Source: Collinsella aerofaciens | Lineage (GTDB): Bacteria; Actinomycetota; Coriobacteriia; Coriobacteriales; Coriobacteriaceae | NCBI RefSeq assembly: GCF_963360655.1 | Contig: NZ_OY725712.1 | Location: forward strand, 682,001-746,000 | Direction: 5' to 3' | DNA: 64,000 bases | Part shown: positions 7,675-15,555 of the stretch, piece by piece | Numbering within the stretch: position 1 is the first letter of the stretch | Layout: each line of letters begins with the position of its first letter | Position numbers and translations under genes: made by a program | Notes under the pieces: generated by a model | Seen by the model: only the letters and a program-made list of their open reading frames with translations | Database searches by the model: none | Told to the model about the DNA's origin: nothing

Positions 7675-7698
7675 CAAAAATGCGGAGCGACTCCGCAT
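7675..7698 (-). terminator. rho-independent terminator of the toxin gene
   Basis: On the minus strand ATGCGGAG-TCG-CTCCGCAT is followed by TTTTTG. It lies 25 nt after the stop of the toxin-like gene. Confidence 0.75.
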
Positions 7699-7722
7699 GG
7701 CTCGAGACTGAGCCGAGATGCC

Positions 7723-8172
7723 CTACTTCTCGCCCTCCAGCAGCCCCACGATGCGGTCGATGTCGACGGCAAAGCGAGGCCTTCCCTCGCGCTCGTAGCG
7801 GTCAAGGTATGCCTGGCACTCGGAGACAATGCGCTTGGTGTTGCCATCGATGATGCGCTGGAGCGTCTCGTAGTAGGCCGAGCCCTCGGTCCTGAAGCGG
7901 CGCTGGTGGGCCTTGGTTATGGGGAACATCTTGATGTAGTGGATGCCGTGGCGGCAGCCGGGGCGCGTCGTGGGGCGGGGTGGCAACGCAAAGTACTGGT
8001 CTTTGGGCACGTTAGGGGCGATGTTGGAACGCAGCGGCACAGCGAAGTCCCTGCGCTTTCCGCGGAAACGCAGCCTCACCACCACGATGCAGGGGCGATT
8101 GTGCTTAAGCATGAGCTCGCGGTCGCCATCGACGAGGTCGAAGAAGTCCTGGGAGATGGATACGATCTTCAT
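7723..8172 (-). CDS. ToxN/AbiQ-like endoribonuclease toxin (type III TA candidate)
   Basis: A 149-residue protein whose order of segments fits ToxN/AbiQ toxins: MKIVSISQDFFDLVD, a basic strand pair ending FAVPLRSNI, then DQYFALPPRPTTR, HGIHYIKMFPI and a C-terminal helix ending DIDRIVGLL. The basic and serine residues around AVPLRSNI would lie in the RNase groove of that family. The ATG at 8172 follows a G-rich ribosome site; frames further upstream are unlikely. Type III toxins are held in check by a structured RNA transcribed just upstream, separated by a leaky terminator. A structured segment with a 9-bp GC hairpin lies exactly there. Family assignment is by recognition and moderately sure. 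Confidence 0.6.
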   Translation of the reverse strand: MKIVSISQDFFDLVDGDRELMLKHNRPCIVVVRLRFRGKRRDFAVPLRSNIAPNVPKDQYFALPPRPTTRPGCRHGIHYIKMFPITKAHQRRFRTEGSAYYETLQRIIDGNTKRIVSECQAYLDRYEREGRPRFAVDIDRIVGLLEGEK

Positions 8173-8194
8173 CGGTTGCGCCCCCCCCTTCATA

Positions 8195-8275
8195 CGAAGC
8201 GGGGCCCGCATCGCTGCAGGCCCCTACAGGTGGGCGATATTCTACGCCTTGCGGCACCCCGTCGCCCACGGAGGT
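8195..8275 (-). ncRNA. candidate structured RNA upstream of the ToxN-like gene
   Basis: Two hairpins lie between the TetR stump and the toxin. One is 9 bp with a 6-nt loop (8201-8224; GGGGCC arms, one T-G pair). The other is closed by TGGGCGA/TCGCCCA (8231-8268) with an inner GCC-GCAA-GGC tetraloop hairpin. A TATAAA -10-like box on the same strand is at 8326-8331. The tandem repeats typical of known type III antitoxin RNAs are not visible, so this may be only an attenuator. It is flagged because of its position. Confidence 0.35.
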
Positions 8276-8436
8276 TAAACGTACACGTAAGCCGTACTCT
8301 GAAAGCCGCGGCTTCCGGCAAGTAGTTTATACCACGAAAGGTCGCTTTCGATGCGCCTAGCTCGCAAAATAACACTCGCTGGGCCGTCACCCCTGATCTT
8401 CTCGACCGTCTCCTCCGGGTACTTATTGCGTGCCAC
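8275..8436 (-). pseudogene. TetR regulator stump (N-terminal helix only)
   Basis: A GTG at 8436 preceded by GGAGG begins VARNKYPEETVEKI, the typical first residues of a TetR regulator. After these the frame runs into unrelated sequence and stops after 53 residues. The helix-turn-helix and ligand domain are missing. It lies divergently from the lantibiotic-immunity transporter, a usual place for a TetR gene, and its operator-like palindrome persists at 8454-8465. Confidence 0.55.
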
Positions 8437-8453
8437 GGGCACCTCCGTCCTTG

Positions 8454-8465
8454 TTATCGCGATAA
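8454..8465. promoter_or_regulatory. 12-bp palindrome, operator of the former TetR gene
   Basis: TTATCGCGATAA is a perfect palindrome just upstream of the stump start codon and about 165 bp before the divergent ABC transporter. It is a likely relic TetR operator. Confidence 0.45.
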
Positions 8466-8631
8466 ACATACCATGAGTGGCGTACGGGTCGAAAAGGGCT
8501 GGCGCCAAAAGAGCCCAACGGCCGTTACAGCTTCGTTAGAAACGCGCCCCACCATGGATGGTGAACCCGAAAGGTAAGGCGCACGGGCACGGCGACTCGG
8601 CCCGCGCACCCGGAAGAGAAAGGACGAACCC

Positions 8632-9356
<725 letters not shown>

Positions 9357-9360
<4 letters not shown>

Positions 9361-10127
9361 CGGGTGAGAAAGGCGGCCTGCTCGCGGGCCTGCGCGCCGA
9401 GGCCCTGAAGTCGCGCCACGCGGCACCGGTTCGTCTGGCCGTGCTCATGGCGCTGCCGATGCCGCTGCTCGGCTCGATGCCCTACCGGGGCGTGCAGATC
9501 TTCAGCGCGTGGAACTACTGGTACGCGCTCTTCCTGCCCGTGGCTCTCTCGCTCGTGGTGGCGTGCGTCGCGCGGGCGGACGCGCGCACGCGGATGCGGG
9601 GGCTTCTGGGCCTGGGCTTCCCGCTCGGGCGCGCCTGGTGGGCCAAGGCGCTCTGGTGCCTCGCGCTCTGCACGCTCTCGAACCTCGTGGTCTTCGGCAT
9701 CTACCTCGCGGGATCGGCGTTCTCCTCGCAGGGCCTCACGGCCGCGGGCACGCTCGCGATGCTCCTCTGCGCGCTCGCCAACACGGTGACCGCGGCGTGG
9801 ATGATCCCCGCAGGGCTCTTCCTCACGGCGCGGCTCGGCATGCTCGCGGGCATCTTCTGCCCGCTCGCCGCGCAGCTCGTGGGTGGGTTCGCCTGGTCGC
9901 TGGTGCCGCTGCCGCAGCTCTTTCCGCCGTCGGCGAGCATGGTCATCCCCACGAGCTTCATCCCCGTGCTGCCGAGCGGCGAGCCACTCGCGGCGGACAT
10001 GGCGCTCGGCGGGGCGCTCGCGGCGGACGGCATGCTCACACTGGCGGGCCTTGCGGTCTGCGCGCTCGCGTTCGCCGCGCTCACGGCGGCGGGCGCGGCC
10101 TGGTTCGCGCGCTCCGAGGAGAGGTGA
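9357..10127 (+). CDS. lantibiotic-immunity ABC permease (LanE/MutE type)
   Basis: A 256-residue membrane protein with about six hydrophobic segments. It overlaps the ATPase by 4 nt and the next permease by 1 nt. The N-terminal ...LRAEALKSRHAAPVRLAVLM and the FSAWNYWYALFLPVALSLVV helix are characteristic of the EpiE/MutE/SpaE subunits. With the F and G subunits it would form the transporter that removes lantibiotic from the cytoplasmic membrane. Confidence 0.85.
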
Positions 10128-10942
10128 TGGCCGTGACACGACTCCCCGACCCGACGCCGCGCATGACTCTCCCGCGGGCCCTGCTCTCCGAGGCCCTGCG
10201 CCTGGCGCGCTCCCCGCTCGCAGCTGTGCACCTCGTCTGCGGCCTGGCAGCCGGTCTTGCCTGCGGCGAGTACTTCTCCGTAACCCGATGGGACCCGGCG
10301 CTGGGCGCGGACGCCTACGCCCAGTTCCTCGGCGCCCTCATGCCGCTCATGTCCGCCATCGTCTGCGGGCTCGCCGTGGACGAGGAGCGCGCTGCCGGGC
10401 GCCTCGCCAACCTCACGGCGGTCCCCTCGCGCGGGCGCGCCGTCGCGGCGAAGCTGCTCGCCCTTGCGGTGCTCGGCGCGGGCGCGCTGGCCGTGGCGCT
10501 CGGCGTGTTCGGGGCCGTGCTCGCCGTCGCCGGGCGCCTGCCGCTCGGGCCCGCTCCGCTTGCGGCCGCCTGGGCGGGCATCGTGCTGGGCAGCCTGCCC
10601 CTCTACGCGCTGGGGCTCGGCGTGGCCCTTCGCCTCGGCCGCAACGCCGCCATCGGCGCCGGCGCGGCGGGGATGCTCCTCGCGTTCTTCTCGGTGGGCG
10701 GACTTGCGCACGGCCTCATGACCGGCGAGCTCACCGGTGCCCTGGCGACGCCCCTGGGCTGGGTGCCGCTCGCCTGGCCCGCGCGCCTGGGGTCGCTCGG
10801 GGTGGAGGCCTTCATCGACGCCGCACGCGCGGCGGGCCCTCTCCTCACGACTGCGCTCGCCAGCCTCGTGCTCACCCTGGCAACCGACGCCGTCCTTCTC
10901 GCCTGGTTCTGCCGCTTCGAGGACGGGAGGGCAGATGCGTAG
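10127..10942 (+). CDS. lantibiotic-immunity ABC permease (LanG/MutG type)
   Basis: A 271-residue second permease with about six transmembrane segments, starting at the ATG that overlaps the preceding TGA. RALLSEALRLARSPLAAVHL at the N-terminus followed by GLACGEYFSV and a polar DEERAAGRLANLTAVPSRGR loop are typical of the G subunit. Extremely alanine/leucine/arginine-rich owing to the high GC. The next small gene starts 8 bp before its stop. Confidence 0.85.
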   Translation: MAVTRLPDPTPRMTLPRALLSEALRLARSPLAAVHLVCGLAAGLACGEYFSVTRWDPALGADAYAQFLGALMPLMSAIVCGLAVDEERAAGRLANLTAVPSRGRAVAAKLLALAVLGAGALAVALGVFGAVLAVAGRLPLGPAPLAAAWAGIVLGSLPLYALGLGVALRLGRNAAIGAGAAGMLLAFFSVGGLAHGLMTGELTGALATPLGWVPLAWPARLGSLGVEAFIDAARAAGPLLTTALASLVLTLATDAVLLAWFCRFEDGRADA

Positions 10943-11117
10943 GAGGCCGCTCGCCGCCGCGCTCGCCCTCCTCTCCGCAGCGCTCGTCCTGGGCGGGAAT
11001 GCCCTGCTCGACGCCGGCTGGGGGTCGGCGCCGCGCTCGATCGCCGACCGCGTGCTGCCCAACCCTGAGATCGCCATGTTGGCGCCCGCAGCTGCGCGCG
11101 GGGCTCTGGACCGCTGA
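10935..11117 (+). CDS. small exported or membrane-associated protein in the immunity operon
   Basis: A 60-residue protein starting MRRRPLAAALALLSAALVLG: basic N-terminus and one hydrophobic segment, then a short polar tail (SIADRVLPNPEIAMLAP). It overlaps the LanG-type gene by 8 bp and is followed by the response regulator, so it is part of the operon. No family is recognised. By position it could be an accessory immunity peptide, but there is no lipobox cysteine as in LanI proteins. Confidence 0.65.
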   Translation: MRRRPLAAALALLSAALVLGGNALLDAGWGSAPRSIADRVLPNPEIAMLAPAAARGALDR

Positions 11118-11162
11118 ATGCGGCGCTAGTACAATTCCGACGAGAGTTTCAGGAGGTCTAAC

Positions 11163-11825
11163 ATGGCGAGGATACTGGCAGTGGATGATGAACGGGCGAT
11201 CCTCGACGCTCTCGCGCGCGTCCTCGGCCGCGACGGCCATGAGGTCGTCAGGGAGGCGGACCCGACGGCGGTCCCGGGGACGGACCTCTCGCGCTTCGAC
11301 CTCGTGCTCTGCGACGTCATGATGCCGGGGCTCGACGGCTTCGAGCTCGTGCGGCAGATCCGCCCGGACTTCGACGGGCCCATCATCTTCCTGACCGCGC
11401 GCGTGGCCGAGGAGGACGCCGTGGCCGGCTACGGCCTGGGCGCCGACGACTACGTCCGCAAGCCCTTCGGGGCCGCGGAGCTGCGCGCCAAGGTCGCGGC
11501 CCATCTACGCCGTGAGCGCCGGCCGCGCTCGCACGCCCTCTCCTTCGGGGAGGTGCGGATCGACCTCGGGGCGCGCGGCCTCGCCGTGGGCGACGAGGCC
11601 GTGCCGCTCACGCCCACCGAGTACGCCATCTGCGAGTACCTCGCCCGCCACCCCGGGCAGGTCATGAGCCGCGCGCAGATCCGCGAGGCGGTGCTCGGCT
11701 GGGAGAGCGACGCCGACGACGCGGCCATATCCATGCAGGTCAGCCGCGCCCGGAGGAAACTCTCCGAGGCCGGCGCCGATCCGATCGCGACCGTCTGGGG
11801 GATGGGGTACAAGTGGCAGCTTTGA
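11163..11825 (+). CDS. OmpR-family response regulator (NisR/SpaR-like)
   Basis: A 220-residue receiver plus winged-helix regulator. Acidic pocket DDE at 8-10, phospho-acceptor Asp51 in LCDVMMPGLDGF, switch residues LTAR and Lys100 in YVRKPFG. The C-terminal DNA-binding domain has VPLTPTEYAICEYLARHPGQ and ends at WGMGYKWQL. AGGAGG precedes the ATG, and a TACAAT box at about 11132 could give a separate promoter. It pairs with the overlapping histidine kinase and most likely controls the immunity transporter. Confidence 0.92.
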   Translation: MARILAVDDERAILDALARVLGRDGHEVVREADPTAVPGTDLSRFDLVLCDVMMPGLDGFELVRQIRPDFDGPIIFLTARVAEEDAVAGYGLGADDYVRKPFGAAELRAKVAAHLRRERRPRSHALSFGEVRIDLGARGLAVGDEAVPLTPTEYAICEYLARHPGQVMSRAQIREAVLGWESDADDAAISMQVSRARRKLSEAGADPIATVWGMGYKWQL

Positions 11826-13339
11826 GGACCGGGGCGCGAGGTCGCGGGGGCATGCCGCTCTCCTTCGTCATCGCGCGCTACTTCGCCTACGCGTTCGCGG
11901 CGGTCGCCACGGCGTGGCTCGCCTCGTTCATGGCGCTCTCCGCGGCGATCAACGCGGGCTTCGTCTACGAGGCAAGCTGGGGGCCGGCCAATGCGCGCGA
12001 GGTCGCGGAGGGCCTGGCACGCGACGGCGTCTGCGGGCAGCAGGACGTGCCGACGGCGTACCGCTACCTCATCCTGAATAAGGACGGATACGTGCTGATG
12101 ACAGACCTCGAGGGCACGCGGCTCGAGGGCGCGGCGGAAATGGCCCGTGCGGCACTCGCCGCGGATCCGGGCACAGTGGAGATCGAGGGCGGAGGCTCGG
12201 GCCTCACCTACGCCGCGTTCCCGCTCAAGGGCGGCGGGGCCTGCGCACTCGTCAGCGAGTACCTGCCGCAGTGGGTCTCGCGCGGGCTCGCCGGCCTGCT
12301 TCCCAACCCACAGAACCTCATGCTCGTCGGCGCCGCTGCGGGAAGCGCGCTCGCGCTCGCGCTCGTGGCGCGCCGCGCGAGCCGCGTGATCTCGCGCAAG
12401 ATGGCGCCGCTCGCGGAGGCAGCGGGGCGCGTCGGCGCGGGGGATCTCGACTTCGCGGTCGGCAGCACTAACGTGCGCGAGGTGAACGACGTCCTCGCCG
12501 CGATGGACGCCATGCGGACCTCCCTCGCCGAGTCGCTCGAGGCCCGCTGGGCCGCGGAGCGGGGGCAGCGCGAGCAGGTGGCGTCGCTCGCCCACGACCT
12601 CAAGACGCCGCTCACCGTGCTGCGCGCCAACGTCGACTTCGTGGCGGAGGAGCTGGAAGACGAGAAAGACGCCGACCTCGCGGCCGCCGCGCGCGACATA
12701 GCCGGCAGTGTCGAAAGGCTCGACGGCTACGTGCGCCTGCTCATCGAGGCCTCGCGCGGGTCCGGCGGGGCGGAGAGGGCCCCCATGCGGCCGGCCGAGC
12801 TCTGCGAGCAGGTCCTCGCCGAGGCCGCCCAGATCACCCGGGCGCGAGGCGTGACGCTCGACGCGACCACGGGCCCTGCTGTCGCGGGCGCGCCCGAGGC
12901 CCCGCTCGACCGAACCGCCCTGGCGCGAGCCGCCGCGAACCTCGTGGCCAACGCCGCCGAGCACGCGCGCTCGCGCGTGGCGGTCTCCTGCGACGTCGAG
13001 GGCGGCCACCTCGTCATCGAGGTGGCCGACGACGGACCGGGCTTCTCTCCCGCCGCCCTCGAACGCGGCTGTGAGCGCCTCTTCACAGACGACTCCTCCC
13101 GCTCCTCGCGCGACGGAGGCCGCCACTACGGGCTCGGCCTCCACGCCGCCGCCGAGGCCGCCACTACGGGCTCGGCCTCCACGCCGCCGCCGAGGCCGCG
13201 AGCGCCCACGGGGGCTCCGTCTCGCTCGCCAACAGCCCCTCGGGCGGCGCGGTGGCCACCATCGCGGTCCCCCTGTGCGGGGCCTGACGACTCAGGCCCT
13301 CACACCGGAGCGCCTCGCAACCAAACGCTTCCATCTTGA
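11813..13339 (+). CDS. sensor histidine kinase, C-terminus frameshifted by a 38-bp duplication
   Basis: A SpaK/NisK-like kinase with two N-terminal membrane helices around an extracytoplasmic loop, a HAMP-like linker, H-box VASLAHDLKTPL (His261), N-box NLVANAAEHA, G1 DDGPGF and G2 GLGL (440-443). Numbering starts at GTG 11813; ATG 11852 is an alternative start. Just after G2 a 38-bp tandem duplication (13116-13191) shifts the frame. The sequenced frame runs on as proline/serine-rich nonsense to 13339. Collapsing the duplication restores RHYGLGLHAAAEAASAHGG and a normal end at 13285-13287. As sequenced, the ATP-binding domain lacks its last strands and is probably inactive. Confidence 0.85.
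   Translation: MAALRTGARGRGGMPLSFVIARYFAYAFAAVATAWLASFMALSAAINAGFVYEASWGPANAREVAEGLARDGVCGQQDVPTAYRYLILNKDGYVLMTDLEGTRLEGAAEMARAALAADPGTVEIEGGGSGLTYAAFPLKGGGACALVSEYLPQWVSRGLAGLLPNPQNLMLVGAAAGSALALALVARRASRVISRKMAPLAEAAGRVGAGDLDFAVGSTNVREVNDVLAAMDAMRTSLAESLEARWAAERGQREQVASLAHDLKTPLTVLRANVDFVAEELEDEKDADLAAAARDIAGSVERLDGYVRLLIEASRGSGGAERAPMRPAELCEQVLAEAAQITRARGVTLDATTGPAVAGAPEAPLDRTALARAAANLVANAAEHARSRVAVSCDVEGGHLVIEVADDGPGFSPAALERGCERLFTDDSSRSSRDGGRHYGLGLHAAAEAATTGSASTPPPRPRAPTGAPSRSPTAPRAARWPPSRSPCAGPDDSGPHTGAPRNQTLPS
13116..13191 (+). repeat. exact 38-bp tandem duplication
   Basis: Two identical 38-bp copies (13116-13153 and 13154-13191). The 8-bp sequence GAGGCCGC starts each copy and follows the second, consistent with slippage or microhomology-mediated duplication. 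38 is not a multiple of three, hence the kinase frameshift. Confidence 0.95.
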
Positions 13340-13561
13340 AACACGGGGAGTAAATCGCGAAATCGCAGGTAAAAGGGGGGGGAGTAAAAAGGCAAAGAAA
13401 AAGCCTCCGTTCCGACGCGGAAACAGAGGCTAGATTATCGTATTTACTCACCATTATCGCTGGTGGCTTTGCCGTAACTCTCGTACGAAACGAAACTCAG
13501 GAGCACAGTGCGGCACTCAAAAGTGCAGGTCAGAACCCTGTCAGCCTACTCCCATTCGATG
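13334..13561. repeat. left copy of the guaA-downstream repeat (att-like)
   Basis: About 228 bp very similar to 21686-21907. It includes the guaA terminator hairpin, the ACTCTCGTACGAAACGAAAC stretch and finally CTACTCCCATTCGAT, which is the complement of the last guaA codons and stop. The two copies flank the 8.3-kb island as direct repeats. A few substitutions and small indels separate them, so this is an old duplication. Confidence 0.8.
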
Positions 13562-14015
13562 GCGTCGGTTCTGCCGTCCCGTCACTCCAGTTACACCCAG
13601 TTTTCGGCATCGACACGGAACGCGTGCCGCCGAATGGCGCGATGTCGCGTTTCGTCGGCTTCGGGGACAAAAGCTGGGACAACCTCAAAAACTTTTTTCA
13701 AACTCAGGGCTTTGAGTTTTTGTTTTTGTCCCAAAGTGCGCGGCGGGTCGCCTTTGGAGGCTCGATAGCGCCGAAAACGCCCGTTTTGAAACTCAACCGC
13801 CCTTTTGCCCGCAAGCCGCCAGCTGCAATCGCAAGTGAATTAACGCGGGTGGCTTGCGCGCCATTTGCAAAACCCCAGGTCGCAGGTCTTCGCCATTCGT
13901 GAACAAAGTGAGTAGTCTCAGGTGGCTTGCTTATGAGTTGGCGAACGGGCCTTCAGGATTCAGGGCAAACATGCTGGTAGAATAGGATTCTCAAATCAAT
14001 GACAGGAGACCGAGC
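13562..14015. other. island edge without genes
   Basis: No credible coding sequence. A long imperfect hairpin is present at about 13676-13735 (GGGACAA..CAAAAAC against AGTTTTTG..TTGTCCC). A GGTAGAATAGGA box at about 13975 resembles the -10 of the RNA promoter at 14971 and could serve the abi gene. Confidence 0.4.
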
Positions 14016-14978
14016 ATGGCCGAACCCCACGATAGGAAGCCGATCCTCACGATCGAGCAGCAGATAGAGCACCTCAAGCAGAAGGGCGTAGCCTTCGAAC
14101 TGTGTTCCGAGGAAGAGGCCGCGGACTACCTGCGCGACAAGTGCAACTTCTTCAAGCTCGCATCCTACCGCAAACTCTTCTCGAAATACGAGGGAGGCCC
14201 GCGCGACGGCCGCTACGTAGACCTCGACTTCGGCCAGCTGCGCCTGCTCGCGGCGCTCGACCAGGAGCTGCGCCACGCCCTGCTCGGCATGACGCTCGAC
14301 ATCGAGCATTTCCAGAAGGTGACACTGCTTCGCGAGATGGAGGACCGTGGAGAGGACGGCTACGCCATCGTGGCCGACTACATGGCATCGCTTACCAGTG
14401 CAAACAGGGAGTACCGCCTGCGCGAGCTCAAGATGAGCGGCCGCAGCCCCTACAGCTCGAGCCTCTACGCGAAGTACTCCGGCGACATGCCTGCCTGGGC
14501 CTTCCTTGAGCTCACCTCGTTCGGCACCCTCATCGACTTCGTGCGCTTCTGCGCCAGGCGATGGGGCGACAGGCGCCTCGAGGCCTCCCACTACGACCTC
14601 AAGCGCGTGAAGTCCGTCCGCAACTGCGCCGCGCACGGCTCGTGCCTGATCAACTGCTTCGCCGAGAGGGGCGCCGCCCGGGGCTCGGCGTCCAGCGGCG
14701 TCTCCCGAAGGGTCGCCGCCGTGGGGATTCCCAAGGCGACCAGGAGGAAGTGGATGGGGAATACGGCCATGCAGGAGGTCGCGACCGTGCTCGTGGCGCA
14801 CTCCGGCTTGGTACCCGAGGGCTCCTCGCGCTCGCGCGCCGCATCCGAGCTCGCCGAGATGTTCGCCAGGGCCGACGGCGAAACCGAGGCGCTGCCCGAC
14901 AAGGGGCCCGACGCCGCAGCTCGCTCCGCGCTCGAGTTCCTTCGCAGGTTGACAGAATCGCTCGGGTTGGTAGAATAG
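14016..14978 (+). CDS. Abi_2/AbiF-family abortive-infection protein
   Basis: A 320-residue protein with the Abi_2 (AbiD/AbiF) layout: an N-terminal QQIEHLKQKGVAF segment, Y-rich FKLASYRKLFSKY, the DFGQLRLLAALDQELRHALL helix, PAWAFLELTSFGTLIDF in the middle, and RNCAAH at 202-207. The last fits the HEPN RNase motif R-N-x3-H. ACAGGAGACCGAGC precedes the ATG. AbiF-like proteins are HEPN ribonuclease toxins that act in phage defence, and a conserved noncoding RNA has been described beside them. Two paralogous small-RNA units begin right at this gene's stop codon. The C-terminal ~100 residues are less recognisable. Confidence 0.78.
   Translation: MAEPHDRKPILTIEQQIEHLKQKGVAFELCSEEEAADYLRDKCNFFKLASYRKLFSKYEGGPRDGRYVDLDFGQLRLLAALDQELRHALLGMTLDIEHFQKVTLLREMEDRGEDGYAIVADYMASLTSANREYRLRELKMSGRSPYSSSLYAKYSGDMPAWAFLELTSFGTLIDFVRFCARRWGDRRLEASHYDLKRVKSVRNCAAHGSCLINCFAERGAARGSASSGVSRRVAAVGIPKATRRKWMGNTAMQEVATVLVAHSGLVPEGSSRSRAASELAEMFARADGETEALPDKGPDAAARSALEFLRRLTESLGLVE
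14949..14976 (+). promoter_or_regulatory. promoter of small-RNA unit 1
   Basis: TTGACA (14949-14954), 16-bp spacer, TAGAAT (14971-14976). It lies inside the 3' end of the abi gene, whose stop codon overlaps the -10 box. Near-consensus and in the same spacing as the promoter of unit 2. Confidence 0.65.
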
Positions 14979-14982
14979 CCTG

Positions 14983-15045
14983 CAGATAGCAAAACCTTCA
15001 CGGTTTTAGGGGCGGACTTGCGCAAGCGACTCTGCCCTATTTTTA
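14983..15045 (+). ncRNA. small-RNA unit 1 next to AbiF (candidate antitoxin RNA)
   Basis: Predicted transcript from the promoter at 14949. First hairpin AAAACC-TTCA-C-GGTTTT, then a 7-bp stem GGGCGGA/TCTGCCC whose loop contains the palindrome CTTGCGCAAG, ending in ATTTTT. Unit 2 repeats the same order with the same flanks and a different loop. The paired units next to an AbiF gene fit the abiF-associated noncoding RNA described for this toxin family. Identity with that RNA family was not tested. Confidence 0.5.
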
Positions 15046-15083
15046 TATTCACTCGCTATAGGAGACGGATGATACCTGGGTCA

Positions 15084-15111
15084 ATGACAGAACTGAGAAG
15101 CCCGGAATAAT
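15084..15111 (+). promoter_or_regulatory. promoter of small-RNA unit 2
   Basis: ATGACA (15084-15089), 16-bp spacer, AATAAT (15106-15111). Shares the GACAGAA context and spacing with the promoter of unit 1. Confidence 0.45.
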
Positions 15112-15117
15112 GGAGCC

Positions 15118-15178
15118 AGTTAGAAACCCTCGGGTTTGCGGGGCGGGATCATGAGAGCGATTCTGCCCTATTTTTTTC
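15118..15178 (+). ncRNA. small-RNA unit 2 next to AbiF
   Basis: Paralog of unit 1. Hairpin AAACCC-TC-GGGTTT, then GGGCGGGA/TTCTGCCC stem with a TCATGA-containing loop, ending in ATTTTTTT. The segment from GGGGCGG to CTGCCC is 29 nt in both units, with conserved ends and AGCGA but a variable centre. Confidence 0.5.
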
Positions 15179-15275
15179 CTCCGTCTGCCCCAACCAAGTA
15201 GTTCGAAGATAGCCTGTAGGTGTCCTCGTGGGCGCCTTTTATAATATGAGCAGGACATTGTCAATAGGCAATGAA

Positions 15276-15307
15276 GGGCCAAGGGCGATTTCGTTCGCCC
15301 TTGGCCC
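15276..15307. repeat. 13-bp perfect inverted repeat
   Basis: GGGCCAAGGGCGA pairs with TCGCCCTTGGCCC around a 6-nt loop. No T-tract follows on either strand, so it is not a classical terminator. Confidence 0.7.
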
Positions 15308-15555
15308 AATCTATCTCCTCCGCAATCCCCGTTGACAGCGCGTGTCGGATCGACGCCCGTCTGGCAGTTTAATATTCGCCCATCGCGCAGAATGCGCCGG
15401 TGCATCTCGTTGCTACGGCCGGCCCCTCCGTCTCGTCTGTCTTTTGGCGTGCGTGGCGGCTTCGCCGCCGCACGAAAAAAATCCGAGGATGGAGGCCGAC
15501 GCCCGTCGAGCCCGGGAATTCCGGGAAAGACCCGGATATGTGCGCGGCGCTCCCG

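Noticed and set aside
13071-13433. Separate gene overlapping the kinase 3' end
   Set aside because: The frame arises from the 38-bp duplication and the GC-rich shadow of the kinase, with no ribosome site.
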